Below are positions 1 through 9,716 of a DNA stretch of 17,147 nucleotides, piece by piece. The stretch spans positions 1-17,147 of the forward strand of contig KN880823.1 in assembly GCA_000934385.1 (NCBI GenBank), in the 5' to 3' direction. Origin of the DNA: Cylindrobasidium torrendii FP15055 ss-10. Its lineage: Eukaryota > Basidiomycota > Agaricomycetes > Agaricales > Physalacriaceae. Made by a program: the position numbers and the translations under genes. The notes beneath the pieces are model-generated. The model was not told where the DNA came from. It saw only the letters and a list, made by a program, of their open reading frames with translations, and searched no databases. The first letter of the stretch is position 1; each line of letters starts with the position of its first letter.

Positions 1-404
1 AGTAGTGACCATCCCATGTCAATGAGAGATACAATGGCATTGCCATGAGTACCATCATGAGAAAGATGACCATTTCAGTCGCAGGAATATGTTCTTTATC
101 CTATGCGAATAGCAGCAATGATAATGGATGAGACTCATGGTAATGGATGGTACACATTGTAATGACATGATCAATTTATGGGCCTCGATGACAATCGGCC
201 AGGGTTTTTTGCGATGCAACCCCGGGGGCGACAAGTTCGGCACTTATTCGGCAAGCGGAGGCACAACAGAGAGCAGTGATCCGCGCGGATCAAGGTTTTC
301 GGCGGAAATATCGGATCCGATCCTTGAATCACAATTGCAGCTAATCCATATAAGCTTTTGCCTACCACTCGCCTTCACTACTATCCCATCCCTATTCCTC
401 CGCA
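1..404. other. 5' flank of the FSH hydrolase gene, no gene seen
   Basis: No convincing coding exon is visible. The first 180 bases are unusually rich in ATG/CAT words, including a small perfect palindrome at 34-46 (ATGGCA-T-TGCCAT). The part next to the gene (about 360-404) is pyrimidine-rich, as in the leaders of other genes in this window, and a TATA-like element lies at 349-353. I infer that the right part is the promoter and leader of the gene starting at 405. Confidence 0.6.
349..353 (+). promoter_or_regulatory. TATA-like box of the FSH hydrolase gene
   Basis: The sequence CATATAAGC contains TATAA 52 bases before the predicted ATG at 405 and is followed by a CT-rich leader. The position suits a fungal core promoter, but this is inference from spacing and sequence only. 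Confidence 0.4.
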
Positions 405-1473
405 ATGGCAGCCTCATCCAAGTCCGTCTTGGTGCTTCATGGCTACGCACAAAATGCAACGATCTTCAGCAAACGCGTATGTGACAATGGTCTCTATCGC
501 CAGGCTTGATTTAATTCGAGTAGCTCGGCGCTCTGAGGAAAGCATGTGGGAAGGACGTTGACTTCTGTGAGTCCCTCAGAAATCTCACGAAAATTATTCT
601 CTCACACCCCCCAGTCTTCCTCGACGGCCCACTTGTGTTGCAGCCCGCAGACATGCCTGGAGATCCCAAAGAATTGGGATCTGAGGCTAGCACGAACACC
701 GACGACCCTGCCCTTACTCCTCGCGGCTGGTACAAGGCTGGACAAGGCGTCAAGTCTGCTCTCGCTATCGAGGAGAGCTTAGCATTGGTAAAGAAGACGC
801 TGAAGGAGAAGCATTACGATGGTATCTTTGGCTTCAGGTGTGTGTGCATATCTCCATCTGCACCAATGTTGCTGACACTTGTTGCAGCCAAGGCGCATGT
901 ATGGCTGCCTTCATTGCTGCTCTGGTGCGTGGAGGCATCTTCGTTCCACTACAAACAGTTTATCTGTCGCTTAGTTGGAACACCCCGAACGCTACCCTGA
1001 CTGGGTCGAGGACGGCAAGCCGATTCACCCACCCTTGTATGCGTTCGATTTACATCAACCCACTCGTGCTGACCGTGCTCGCAGTCAGTTTTGTATTGCC
1101 GCGGCAGGCTTCAAAATCAACGACCCATTGGCCCCCGTAATCTTCGGCGACTCGTATTCGACACCCACATTGCATATTATCGGTGCAACAGACATCATTG
1201 TGACTGAAGAACGTGCACAATCGCTCCTCGACGTCAGTGCAAACAAGCGCGTCGAAAGGCATGATGGCGGTACGCAGAACGCCTATCTTTCCCTTTCCCC
1301 AAGTTAACGAAAGTGGAATAGGCCACTTCATCCCATCGAAAGCCAACTGGCGCAAGTTCCTTGCAGCATACCTGAAGGATCCTCTTGGAAATGTCCCACC
1401 GCCAGCGCCTTCTTCTACCGCACCGACTCCCTCTGCAAGTGGGACTGCGACGCCGACCACTGGCGCAGATTGA
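405..1473 (+). CDS. FSH-family serine hydrolase (alpha/beta hydrolase)
   Basis: Predicted exons 405-476, 524-566, 615-837, 888-924, 975-1269 and 1322-1473 give 273 residues. The five introns are 47-52 nt and start with GT and end with AG. The protein opens with SKSVLVLHGYAQNA, the first strand and HGY turn typical of the FSH1 (family of serine hydrolases) fold. The nucleophile elbow GFSQG puts the catalytic serine at 113; the motif is formed only after splicing out 838-887. The acid is probably Asp198 in GATD and the histidine lies in HDGGHFIP (His225), also restored across an intron. No signal peptide is seen, so it is probably a cytosolic esterase of unknown substrate. The C-terminus is a Pro/Thr/Ser-rich tail (about 250-270). 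Some FSH proteins act in secondary metabolism, but no cluster is present here. Family assignment is firm; substrate is unknown. Confidence 0.92.
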
Positions 1474-1580
1474 ACGAAGTTCCAACTAGACGAATAGATA
1501 TTTAGCAGCGATAGTATGTCATTTAGTTAGGCATTTCAATAGTAATATGCGGGTATACATGAAGATATGTGTGGTCGTGC

Positions 1581-1586
1581 AATAAA
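1581..1586 (+). terminator. AATAAA-type polyadenylation signal
   Basis: An exact AATAAA lies 108 bases after the stop of the FSH hydrolase gene and before the 3' end of the convergent gene (stop at 1657). It is a plausible cleavage/polyadenylation signal for the plus-strand transcript; the site of cleavage is not visible. Confidence 0.4.
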
Positions 1587-1656
1587 CATACAACAGGGGA
1601 GGGGGTCTTACAAATTCGTTCCAGTTCCAGTCGATGGCTAAGTAACTTAGCTCTCC

Positions 1657-2883
1657 TCAATAACAACGAGCGCCAGCATGCGAAGGTTTTCTACCTGGAA
1701 CGGTATACTTTGCTTTTGTACGCGTCTTGCCCTCGTCGTCCCAATTCTGCAGAGTGTCAGGACCGGCAAGGTATGGGTAACACTGTGAACACTTACTGGT
1801 ATTTGAAGTGTCTCGGCAGACATCGATTGTGCATGGTCAATCTCTGTCCAAGCTACTTTGAGGTGAGCCTCGTAGGTAGACCGAAGGGCACCTGGTAGTG
1901 GCTCAGCATTCGCCAAATGGTCGCAGTCGTTCTTGATCTCTGCTATCATCGCCGCTAGAGCTAGTGGTGGCTCTGGTTTCTGGCGTAGGGCAATCTCTAC
2001 CGACCCATCCTTCGGCAATGAGAGGTTCCCGTCTTTCGACACCAAACGGATACCACCTTTCCTGCCTGCATCTTCTGCGCGCTTTCCATATTTGAGAGTC
2101 CCGCAGACACAGGTCAGTTTCTGCAGGACGCGTACAAGAGCGGCGGCATGCCACATTTGGATGTGTCCGAGGTGTGTGTAGGGTTTGCATAACGTGGTAA
2201 GAGAGTCGATATAGGCAGAGAGTTGGACGACGTTGAGACTCCCGGGGGGTATAGTGAGCTCCTGGACAAGGTCGGCGGATTTGAGGACCTTGCCGGCCTC
2301 TTTGAGTTTCTTCTCTGTAGCGACAGTGATACGAACAGCGTCTTCAGCTCGTTTTGCTTGTCGTTTTATGGTTCCCCGGGATTTCAAGTCGAGACTGATG
2401 AAAATCAGTTTGCAACTTGCACGAATGATAGTTGTGCATACCCTGTCGATCTCTGTAGGGGTTGAACGAAGCACTGTACGAGGACTGCCCGCTTGTCTCT
2501 GCGAGCCTTCTCATGGCGCGAGTCGATAATACATACAACGAACTCCTCCGCCGGGGAGAATCCGTCTGCCGAACGATAGTGCCGGACGGCCACGACGCTG
2601 CACGCTTCCAGTCGTGCGCGGCTGGCGCCTTGGGTCACAATTTCTCGTAGCCATTGTGTAGGATTGCCTGTGAGGCTGTGAGTTTGCTGCACTGGCAGAG
2701 CTCAGCTAGCACGAGGTGCTGACCTTGCCAGCGGCTATCAGTTACCACAGCCTCGACGCGTTGCTTCGGGATAGGTAGGTCATCACAATCGTGAGCTCGT
2801 GAATAGGATGGGTCGGGATTGCTGCAGGACAAGCAGCGCGGCCGCAAGAATCTAGGTAGATAACTGAGCAAAGAGGTCAACAT
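1657..2883 (-). CDS. hypothetical protein, 357 residues
   Basis: I do not recognise this family. The gene model on the minus strand is exons 2724-2883, 2442-2667, 1797-2394 and 1657-1746. Introns are 56, 47 and 50 nt; the second has a clear branch-like CTGAT before its AG. The ATG at 2883 is preceded by a CT-rich leader ending CACC, a good fungal start context. The protein has a hydrophobic, Arg/Cys-containing N-terminus (MLTSLLSYLPRFLRPRCLSC), which could be a weak membrane or targeting segment. A mixed alpha/beta-looking middle follows (FVVCIIDSR, VLVQCFV), then a Lys/Glu-rich helical region near 145-175 that may be a short coiled coil, and a basic C-terminal tail with WDDEGKTRTKAKY. No catalytic motif stands out. 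It converges with the FSH gene, leaving 183 bp between the stops. Coding status is supported by long open frames joined in phase by good splice sites. Confidence 0.7.
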
Positions 2884-3514
2884 GGTGAAGATGGTGGGCG
2901 AGAGTAAAGTGGAGGATGAAAGTGAAAAGAAGTGCTTGAAAGGTGCGTGCTGCGCTCTGTTAAGCGGAGGGGCAACGACGGACGTTGGGGCTGCCGGTGC
3001 TAAGACGTGATTAGGGTGATCCGCCGATGATGATGATGCTCTTCGCCCTCGTGTCGGACGCATTGCAGCGAGGCGCCGAAGCTACCACGGTCAGCGTCAG
3101 CCGCGATGTCCATTCTCGAATCTCCTGGATGTGTCTCTGACGATTACTCTGAATGGCCGGCCACTTTTTTGGATGAATGCAATTGCGTCCGACTCCAGAC
3201 TTGACGTCAAATCTGCTGCTGCAACACATCCTCAAGAAAGCGTGCAACTCTATCAACAATACTGGCCATGTTGGCAAGAAGAAACAAGCATAACGACGCG
3301 GTCCAAGGTCCAAGACGCTATAATCGTTGCCACATGATGGGCTTCGGCAATTACCGTCATGTGCCACTCGCTATCCTCGTCCTCACTGAACACACTTAGC
3401 AGTCACATCAACCGCATAAGCTCAATCAATCTTGTAGACGTAATATTATGCCCAAGCTTCTAGGATTGAGTGATATAGATGAACATGAGGAGCAGTACTA
3501 TACAACCTTGTAGT
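2884..3514. other. intergenic region between the hypothetical gene and PHO89
   Basis: This stretch is upstream of the minus-strand gene starting at 2883 and downstream of the phosphate permease stop at 3515. Open frames exist on both strands (for example minus 3011-3367), but they lack a start context, recognisable motifs or splice continuity, so I treat them as chance. A short GAT/ATC microsatellite is near 3025-3037 and a perfect palindrome TGACGTCA is at 3202-3209. No RNA gene is seen. Confidence 0.5.
3202..3209. promoter_or_regulatory. CRE-like palindrome TGACGTCA
   Basis: This is a perfect 8-bp match to the ATF/CREB (bZIP) consensus, 319 bp upstream of the ATG at 2883. An 8-mer can occur by chance and nothing else in the sequence shows it is used. 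Confidence 0.2.
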
Positions 3515-5739
3515 TTAGAAATGAGGTGCGTTGAGTATGATACCCATGATACATCCCGCAGAGATTCCAGCAATGGGAACCGTCAGCACCCAACCCAAAA
3601 AGATCCAGGCGAGCTGCTTCCAGTTGAACGACTTGATATCGCCGTTGCAGAGCGCGACACCAATTGTCGACCCCGTTATGCACATCGTTGACGAAACAGG
3701 AATGGCATATTGTGACGCGAGCAGAACAGTTATAGATGCGCCGAGTTCCATGCTATAGCCACGGGATGGAGAGTGAAGCGTCAGCTTGTTCCCGAGGATG
3801 GCCATAATATTGTATCCGTATGTCGCAAGGCCGATGACTAGGAAGGTTGCGCCCACAGCAAGAATCCAGACGGGCGTTGGGCTTTCCTTTCCAGCGGCGA
3901 CGCCATTGCTCCATATGTAGTAGATGGCGGAATACGGCCCAACAGCGTTGCCCACTTAATTGAAAGTAAGTAAACCGTTCAGGATGAGAACAGGAATTGA
4001 GTAACGCACGATCATTGGCGCCATGGGCAAAGGAAGCAGTGCAGGCGGTCAGGACCTGGATGAAGGAGTACAAGTGCTCTGTTTTGTTGTCGTATTGGAC
4101 AGCGCGACTGTGCATGTCGTCCAAATCCTGCGTCTGCATCGAGTGAATGTCGACTGCACAATATGATTAGTGCTCGATATCGCAGATAGACGACAGTCAC
4201 ATACCCTGAGTTCCATGGGAAATGGCCCACCACAGGTATGGTATTGACTTGTAGCGAAGGATAATCCAGAGGTTTCGAGGAAGCACCCAATGCCCCACGA
4301 TTGGATGAGGGTCCTCAACTTCCTTGAGCGGTATCGTGCGTGGTGCAGGTGCAGGTGCAGGTGCGTCGTGTTCAGCCTCCTTGCCATCGTCAGAGGCGTC
4401 AGAGTCGACCGACTTTTCCGCATCTCCTAGAGCTTTTGTAAGTACTTGTGTCCAGCGACAGAAAAGGCGACATACCAGCAGGCCTGTGATCTGTTTGTTG
4501 CTGGCCCGTTCTGATAACACGGTAGTCGGGAACAGCGGACTTAGTGGACGGGTCCAACGCGTCCGTAGGAGCCTGGCGCCACCATAGAAGGGGCCCCAAG
4601 AAGAAGTGGTAAAAACGGATCGCTGTGGGACATGAGTGTGCTTTCCTTGGGTTGATGGCGATGGTGCGTACTGTAGTCATTGCGCACGGTCTTGCAGTAC
4701 ACATATGGTAGCCAGAACACGATTGAAAGGAGGCCAACAACGGCACCGGTACCAACAATGGCACCAGCCATTACAGACGATGGCAATTCGTCCAGGTTGA
4801 GAGTAGGTGATCCTTTGTAAACTACCAAATCGTCAGAGGGGACGGTCTAAAAAGACAACAGAAAAACGCACTAATGACCATTGTCAAGATAGCAGTCACT
4901 CCGAAGAAGAACACAGGGGCAGCAATGAAGCCCGCACGTAAGGAATTCTTCCTGAGCAACACCCCGTACTTGGTGATCAAGTAAATGATTGCACCAAAGG
5001 CGGCAGATATGCCAGGAGCCTGTAAGGGAGTTAAGGTTGGATTTGCTGCCGGAGGATATAACATACAATGATCCATCCAGCGAAAATTGTTCCAAGACCT
5101 TTCCCGTCATTCCAGCCCCAGTGGACGGCATCCTTACCACCCACGGCAACGCCAACACCAGCCAAGGCGGATACGACTGTGAAAGAGGGTTACATCGCGC
5201 ATCGTGTATAGATCACGGTTTGCCTACTGGAGTATGTGGTAGAAACTGTCCAGGAGTTGCGAGTCGCGATCATGAGCCACGATGCTGAGCAGCAGAGTGC
5301 AACCTGTAGCCGATGGTGATGAGGATGGGATGCTTGAGATGTGTCTGTAGTAGCGCACCGTGAAGCCAAGTAGCTGGACACCGGCATTCCCATCGAAGGA
5401 AGCCAGATCAACGATGCCATTTTTGATGGTCCCGGAGACGCGAGCACCGACGAGGACACCACCCAAGAACTCCATGACTGCTGCGGCAATGCATGCCTGG
5501 AAGAGAGTCAAGGAGCGCGACCCGACCGATGTCGCAAAAGACTATCGAGAAGTGATGAGAACTTTATATTCAGGATTGGGTAAACCACATACGTTGGCTA
5601 CATCGTTTGCGCCTGTAATTCCGAATGTCAGAGTCGAGTTACAGTAAACAGATAGAGGCGTACCAATGTTGTAAGCATCGAGGGCACCAAAGATAGTGCC
5701 GAATGCAAACAAATAATCCCACTGGTGTAGGGCAGGCAT
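3515..5739 (-). CDS. PHO89: PHO89-type phosphate permease (PiT family)
   Basis: Eleven predicted exons: 5664-5739, 5593-5612, 5359-5541, 5228-5303, 5067-5176, 4872-5019, 4672-4821, 4476-4622, 4205-4432, 4010-4153 and 3515-3954, giving 573 residues. Introns are 43-55 nt. The family imports inorganic phosphate across the plasma membrane with a cation, Na+ in yeast Pho89. Both inverted PiT signatures are present: GANDVANSFATSVGS near 26-40 and FAHGANDLGNAVGPYSA near 422-437. Many hydrophobic helices flank a hydrophilic central region (about 270-385) that is acidic and carries an Ala-Pro run encoded by a GGTGCA microsatellite near 4344-4361. Family motifs such as WLMIATRNSWTVSTTYS and GTIFAGWIIAPGISAAFGA appear only when the listed introns are removed, which supports the splicing. 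The second signature reads NDLGN, where a valine or isoleucine after Asp is more usual. The symbol follows the yeast homologue. Confidence 0.95.
4344..4361. repeat. GGTGCA hexanucleotide microsatellite inside PHO89
   Basis: About three tandem copies of a GGTGCA unit lie in the exon for the cytoplasmic loop of the phosphate permease. On the coding strand they give an Ala-Pro alternation (PAPAPAPAP). Such a run can change length without breaking the frame and falls in a loop not needed for transport. Confidence 0.7.
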
Positions 5740-6665
5740 TGCGGTCGATGTCGATGATCAAGGACTGGGAGAACTTCGCACAAAGCCAATAGCAAAAGGT
5801 TTTCCATCCTAAATATCATGAAGGAGTCGAACGTGCGCTCCTCTAGCATATGTATACTCAAGCCAAGTCGTCTTGAGCGAGGCTTGGCATTGTCCCCGGC
5901 GTGCCTTCTTAGCGGACACACAGAAATCGTCGATCGAGGGGAGGGCTCCGACAGAATCGTTTGCACACGACCATAATTTCTCGTCTTAATCGAAGCAAGC
6001 CTTGATTCATGTACGGAGTGCGGCTCGGCCATGGTCGGTCAGTACAGGACATGGTGTCCTGGGCCAGTTGTACAGTTGACTGGAGGAAACTGGATTGTGC
6101 TGATGCGCGAGGAGACGTGTTTGCGCTGCTAAAATTCATGGAATATGTCGTCCCGTCAAGGCACCGTCGCAGCCGTATACAGGTCCTAGGACAGGAGAGT
6201 TTTTGGCAAGAACCGATGGTGACAAACGTTCGCATCCAATACTAGGCTTGGCTTGCAGATAAGTCTAGAACATGTCGCCTGCTCCAGTAGTAAAAATTTA
6301 GTGGAAAACAGTGCGTTTCGTCCGTCCTGTATTCCTTGTTGGCTGGGAGGTGGACGAAAACGGCGCCGTCGTCGGGCGAGATCAAGTTCAGCAACGCCGA
6401 TCGATCATCACTGCATTTCCAAAGCCGCCATCAAGACTGCTTGAGCCACTCAACGTGCAGGTGTGTTTGCCGTATAATCTCAACATGGGGATTCCATTAT
6501 CCGCTTGGTCGTGTGACAAACAAATCACCAACTGGCCAGCTTTGCCACCACATTGTACCCACACGCCAACAACATGTCGCGCTGCGCATCCTGAAGGTAT
6601 GAAAAGGGCCCTCGCTAGCAATCACTCTCCTTGTCTCCTACATCCAAGCTTTCTTCGTGTACAAA
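5740..6665. other. divergent intergenic region between PHO89 and the WH1 gene
   Basis: About 925 bp separate the starts of two divergent genes, so it should hold both promoters. A CCAAT word is at 5786-5790, about 48 bp from the phosphate permease ATG. I saw no CACGTG (the strong Pho4-type site) in the half nearest PHO89. The open frames here (for example plus 6311-6724 and minus 5909-6235) are rich in Arg, Cys and Pro, have no family motifs and fit chance. No tRNA or repeat is seen. Confidence 0.5.
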
Positions 6666-7356
6666 ATGTCTATACGCAATCCCCCTCCTCCAACATACAC
6701 CTCTCTCGCGCTCTCGAGCCATAATGTGAAGATCTACCACACATCCAAGGATAACACCACGGCGGACTGGAAATATTACGGACACCAGGGCGTACTCGTC
6801 TTCGGTCGAGAGTCCTCTCTGGAGCAGGAGTACAGCTTCAGAGTGTTTGTGAGCAACGATGATGGCGACTGGTCAACGCTGTGGATGTACAAGTTCAATG
6901 CGGACAACATGACATATCACTCCGAGGGTGCTCCCGGATTTCACTGGTTTATTGGCCGCGTATGTCTTACAACGAGCGCTGCTTCAAGGCTAACAGCATG
7001 TAGACACGAAAATATGGTATATCTTTCACCGACGACGAGGACGCGGAGACCTTCTCCAGGACCGTAAGCGAGTATACAGCACCAAGCCTTCACACGGTCG
7101 ACAGTAAGTTAACCGCTGCTGTACTAGTCCCGCATCCATGTCCATTGAACTTGCTGATGCTGACCACGTCCCTCAAGGCCGAAGCACGAAACAATATTCT
7201 AGACGCACGCTGCCCAAGTTCGGCAGCCTCACCTCAGGTTCCGTATTCTCGTTACATCTACCCTCCACCCCGCCAAACACACGCACGACGACCGAGCCTT
7301 CACCACCCAAACGCGCAGGAAGCAGGATCTGGAACGCGTTCAAGAAGAAGCAATGA
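6666..7356 (+). CDS. small WH1 (EVH1/WASP-homology 1) domain protein
   Basis: Exons 6666-6959, 7004-7103 and 7178-7356 encode 190 residues; introns are 44 and 74 nt, the second with branch-like GCTGATGCTGAC. Residues about 14-125 match a WH1 domain: VKIYHTSKDNTTADWKYYGH, GVLVFGRE, LWMYKF, MTYHSEG, FHWFIGR, then KYGISFTDDEDAETFSRTV, whose start is restored by removing the first intron. WH1 domains in WASP/Las17 bind proline-rich partners such as verprolin and link signalling to Arp2/3-driven actin assembly. Here the rest is only about 60 residues, Ser/Thr/Pro-rich and ending in a basic IWNAFKKKQ. No proline-rich core, WH2 or acidic region of WASP is present, so it cannot activate Arp2/3 by itself. 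It may compete for WH1 ligands; that is inference. The start is the first ATG in a CT-rich leader. Confidence 0.85.
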
Positions 7357-7661
7357 GCGAGTAGTGATACGGAAGTTATCAGCACCCTCGAATTGCAATA
7401 GGCAAGTGCTCCTTCTGTCGAAGGGACATCGAGAGTAGCAGAGTCTTGGAGTTATACCCGGGAGTGTATCACTGTATGTATTCAGAGCGGAGCGCGTTCA
7501 ATAAATTATAGACGTTATTATCGAAGTCTGTACTGTATTCTATCATCTATGTGCCACGAAAAGGTCTAGCGTCAATGACTGATCAAACCAGCGTGAGCAA
7601 CATGTGGATAGCCTCGTAGAACTGGCTCATACCTCACATTAAGAATGCCGCTTAGGGTCGC
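7357..7661. other. convergent 3' region between the WH1 gene and NDH-2 gene
   Basis: About 305 bp lie between two stop codons facing each other. It contains an AATAAA for the plus-strand gene at 7500-7505. No coding exon or RNA gene is visible. Confidence 0.6.
7500..7505 (+). terminator. AATAAA-type polyadenylation signal of the WH1 gene
   Basis: An exact AATAAA in an AT-rich stretch, about 145 bases past the WH1 stop. A plausible poly(A) signal for the plus-strand transcript. Confidence 0.45.
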
Positions 7662-9716
7662 TTAGAACCTTGTCAAATCACGTCCGAATATCCCTGCAGC
7701 TCAAAGTCAGTACATGGCGTCAGCGAACACCACTAGGTACGGACAGTTGAGGAACCAGTAGAACGGCACAAGGATCCTTCACAAAATGTCAGCCCTGTTC
7801 CATCGTATACCGCAGATGCGACGCACTTGTTTCTCAGGCTGAGCGTTTGAGTGAAGTATGCTGATCTCCAAAGAAGCCATGCAAGCTTTCCGGACTCCTT
7901 GGACATTGGATTCTGGTCGGGCTCCCCTTCACTCGTCTTGGAACGATCGTAGATGGCGCGCCTTATGTTGATTAAACGCACGCTTTGAAGGAGTGAAATA
8001 AAGACGCTTACCATCCGCCAATGTACGCCAAGCTGCCACGGTTCTGGAAACGGAATGGATCCTGGAGAGGCTTCGTATTGCCCTTCTCGTCGAACGATGG
8101 GGTGTACTGGAGGAGCCTATTCAAACTCTTCACGACATATTTGGCCTTTTGGTTGGCAACTGTTTCGGCAGTTAGCCGTCTGTATTCAGAGCAACCATAT
8201 ACGTGCCCTGCGCTGTTGCTGGAAGCGGATTGACCTCGACAGAAGCTGCATCGCCAATCGCAAATACATCTTGGTCTGCTGTCCCATCAGTTCGGAGAAC
8301 GTTAAGAAATTCGTCGGTCATGAGTCTGGAGGTCCCATTAACATCGGTACTCAGATGTAGGCCAGAGCAAATTACCGGTCAGTCCTCGGGCGCTTTTTGA
8401 AATCATCAATTGAGCTTGTGAGGGGGTTGGGAGCAAGCCCTGTCGACCACACAAGCAAGCCGAATGGTACTTCACCAACATCCTTGATGAAGAGTTTACC
8501 CTGCACCTCATTTAGTGGGCACAACAAGTCGATGACCGACACTCACCGCTTCGACTTTCTCTACATTATGTTTGGTGTAGATGTTGATTCCTTCTTTCCT
8601 CAGTGTGTGCTCGGTGTAGCGCACCAAGCTGCTATCGAAAGACCCCAGAATGCTGTCGGCAACGTCGTATAAGCTGATTCTTGTGAGGCGAGCCAGTTCG
8701 GGATGGTGTTGGGCAACCTCTGAATGTAGTAGATCGTGGAGCTCAGCTGCAAACTCGACGCCGGTTGGCCCACCACCTTTGTCGAGCAATCAACACACAT
8801 CCAGAGAGCCACCTGAAGACAGACGGACCAACGATACAGAAGTTAAGCAGCTTCCGCCTGTCAGCCTCAGTCATATCCGGTTGGTTAGCTTGCTCGAGAC
8901 CTGACTACCGTCAGCTTTCAAGCAGAGGTCAGCATCTCGCACGACCGACATTCCAAAATTCGCGTCCGAATGAGGCGAGCATCACGAACATCTTTGAGGA
9001 AATGTGCGTGTTCCTTCACTCCTGGAATATTGAACGCTGCAGAACATTAGCATACGCCGCGCAACCGAGATAGCTCTCGCACTCTGTCTGTAGGCGCCTA
9101 CCGCGATAACTAGCTTGTCGTACGGGATGTTGAAGGACTTGGAGGGTACTTTGGATTCCCCGAATCCGACTGGCGGGGTAGCCGGTGTCTGCGTACATAT
9201 GTGGTGAGTAGAGTGCGATCTCACAGTCTGTATCATACGCACGCAAGTGATGGACTTCTGCTTGAAGTCTGATCTCCAAGATTGGTCACACGAGTGGGAT
9301 TGAATGCATACACGCACCAATGCTGTCCGCCCAAGCCTGGTAAAATTGCTGTGAAAGAGAGTCAATGGTGATGTAGTCCATGAGCAGCGCTGGACATACG
9401 ACTTGGGGCGTATATCGGCGAACAGGTTCTACAGTGCACCTGAACTCCAAGGTCCCCACCGCAGCGCCAGCGAGCAGAGGCGTGAAGTTGAAATACGTGT
9501 TGGGGGAGATGACCGTCACATCTGTGTCCCTGTCAGGACGTTGCGCGCAAGATAGTGGCTGCAGCGCTGACCCCAATTTTTCTTGTCTATCCCTCGTAAG
9601 ACTTCATATCCGCCCCAACCAGAACCCAGAATAACAAGACGTTGGGTACCCTTGCCAGGTGCGGCAAAGAAACTGCGCGTAAAACGAGCAGAGCAAGGTC
9701 TAGTCGGTACTAACAT
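7662..9716 (-). CDS. type II alternative NADH:ubiquinone oxidoreductase (NDE/NDI-like)
   Basis: Fourteen exons: 9572-9716, 9400-9521, 9318-9348, 9243-9268, 9083-9188, 8950-9036, 8829-8900, 8547-8776, 8376-8500, 8207-8325, 8012-8159, 7827-7961, 7745-7776 and 7662-7693, giving 469 residues. The enzyme passes electrons from NADH to ubiquinone at the mitochondrial inner membrane without pumping protons. The first 22 residues are basic and free of acidic residues (MLVPTRPCSARFTRSFF), like a presequence. The FAD-binding turn is VILGSGWGG (28-36); the NADH-binding turn CIVGGGPTGVEF (about 193-204) is formed across an intron. The C-terminal half has DVFAIGDAAS (FAD) and ATAQVANQKA, the AQxxxQ quinone-site motif. 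It ends WIFGRDLTRF, usual for the family. No EF-hand insert is seen. Intron 8160-8206 appears to start with GC. At 469 residues it is somewhat shorter than the yeast enzymes. Whether it faces the matrix or the intermembrane space cannot be told. Confidence 0.95.

Noticed and set aside
25..175. ATG/CAT-rich stretch as a functional repeat array
   Set aside because: The words are irregularly spaced with no constant unit. Apart from one 13-bp palindrome at 34-46, it looks like biased composition.
3011..3367. Minus-strand 118-aa open frame upstream of the hypothetical gene
   Set aside because: No recognisable domain, several Cys and Arg clusters as in chance frames, and no splice site linking it to the downstream exons at 2883.
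4847..4871. A 25-nt intron in PHO89 (donor 4871, acceptor TTTTTAG)
   Set aside because: It leads to an in-frame stop soon after and is shorter than any other intron here. The acceptor at 4822 gives a 50-nt intron with a CTGAC branch and keeps the family sequence.
6311..6724. Plus-strand 137-aa open frame ahead of the WH1 gene
   Set aside because: It crosses the WH1 start in another frame, has no family motif and shows a composition rich in His, Pro and Ser like a chance frame.
8350..8375. A 26-nt intron in the NDH-2 gene ending at ATCTGAG
   Set aside because: It keeps frame but is far below the local intron size. The 50-nt alternative ending at 8326 has a good branch site and matches the family's expected spacing.
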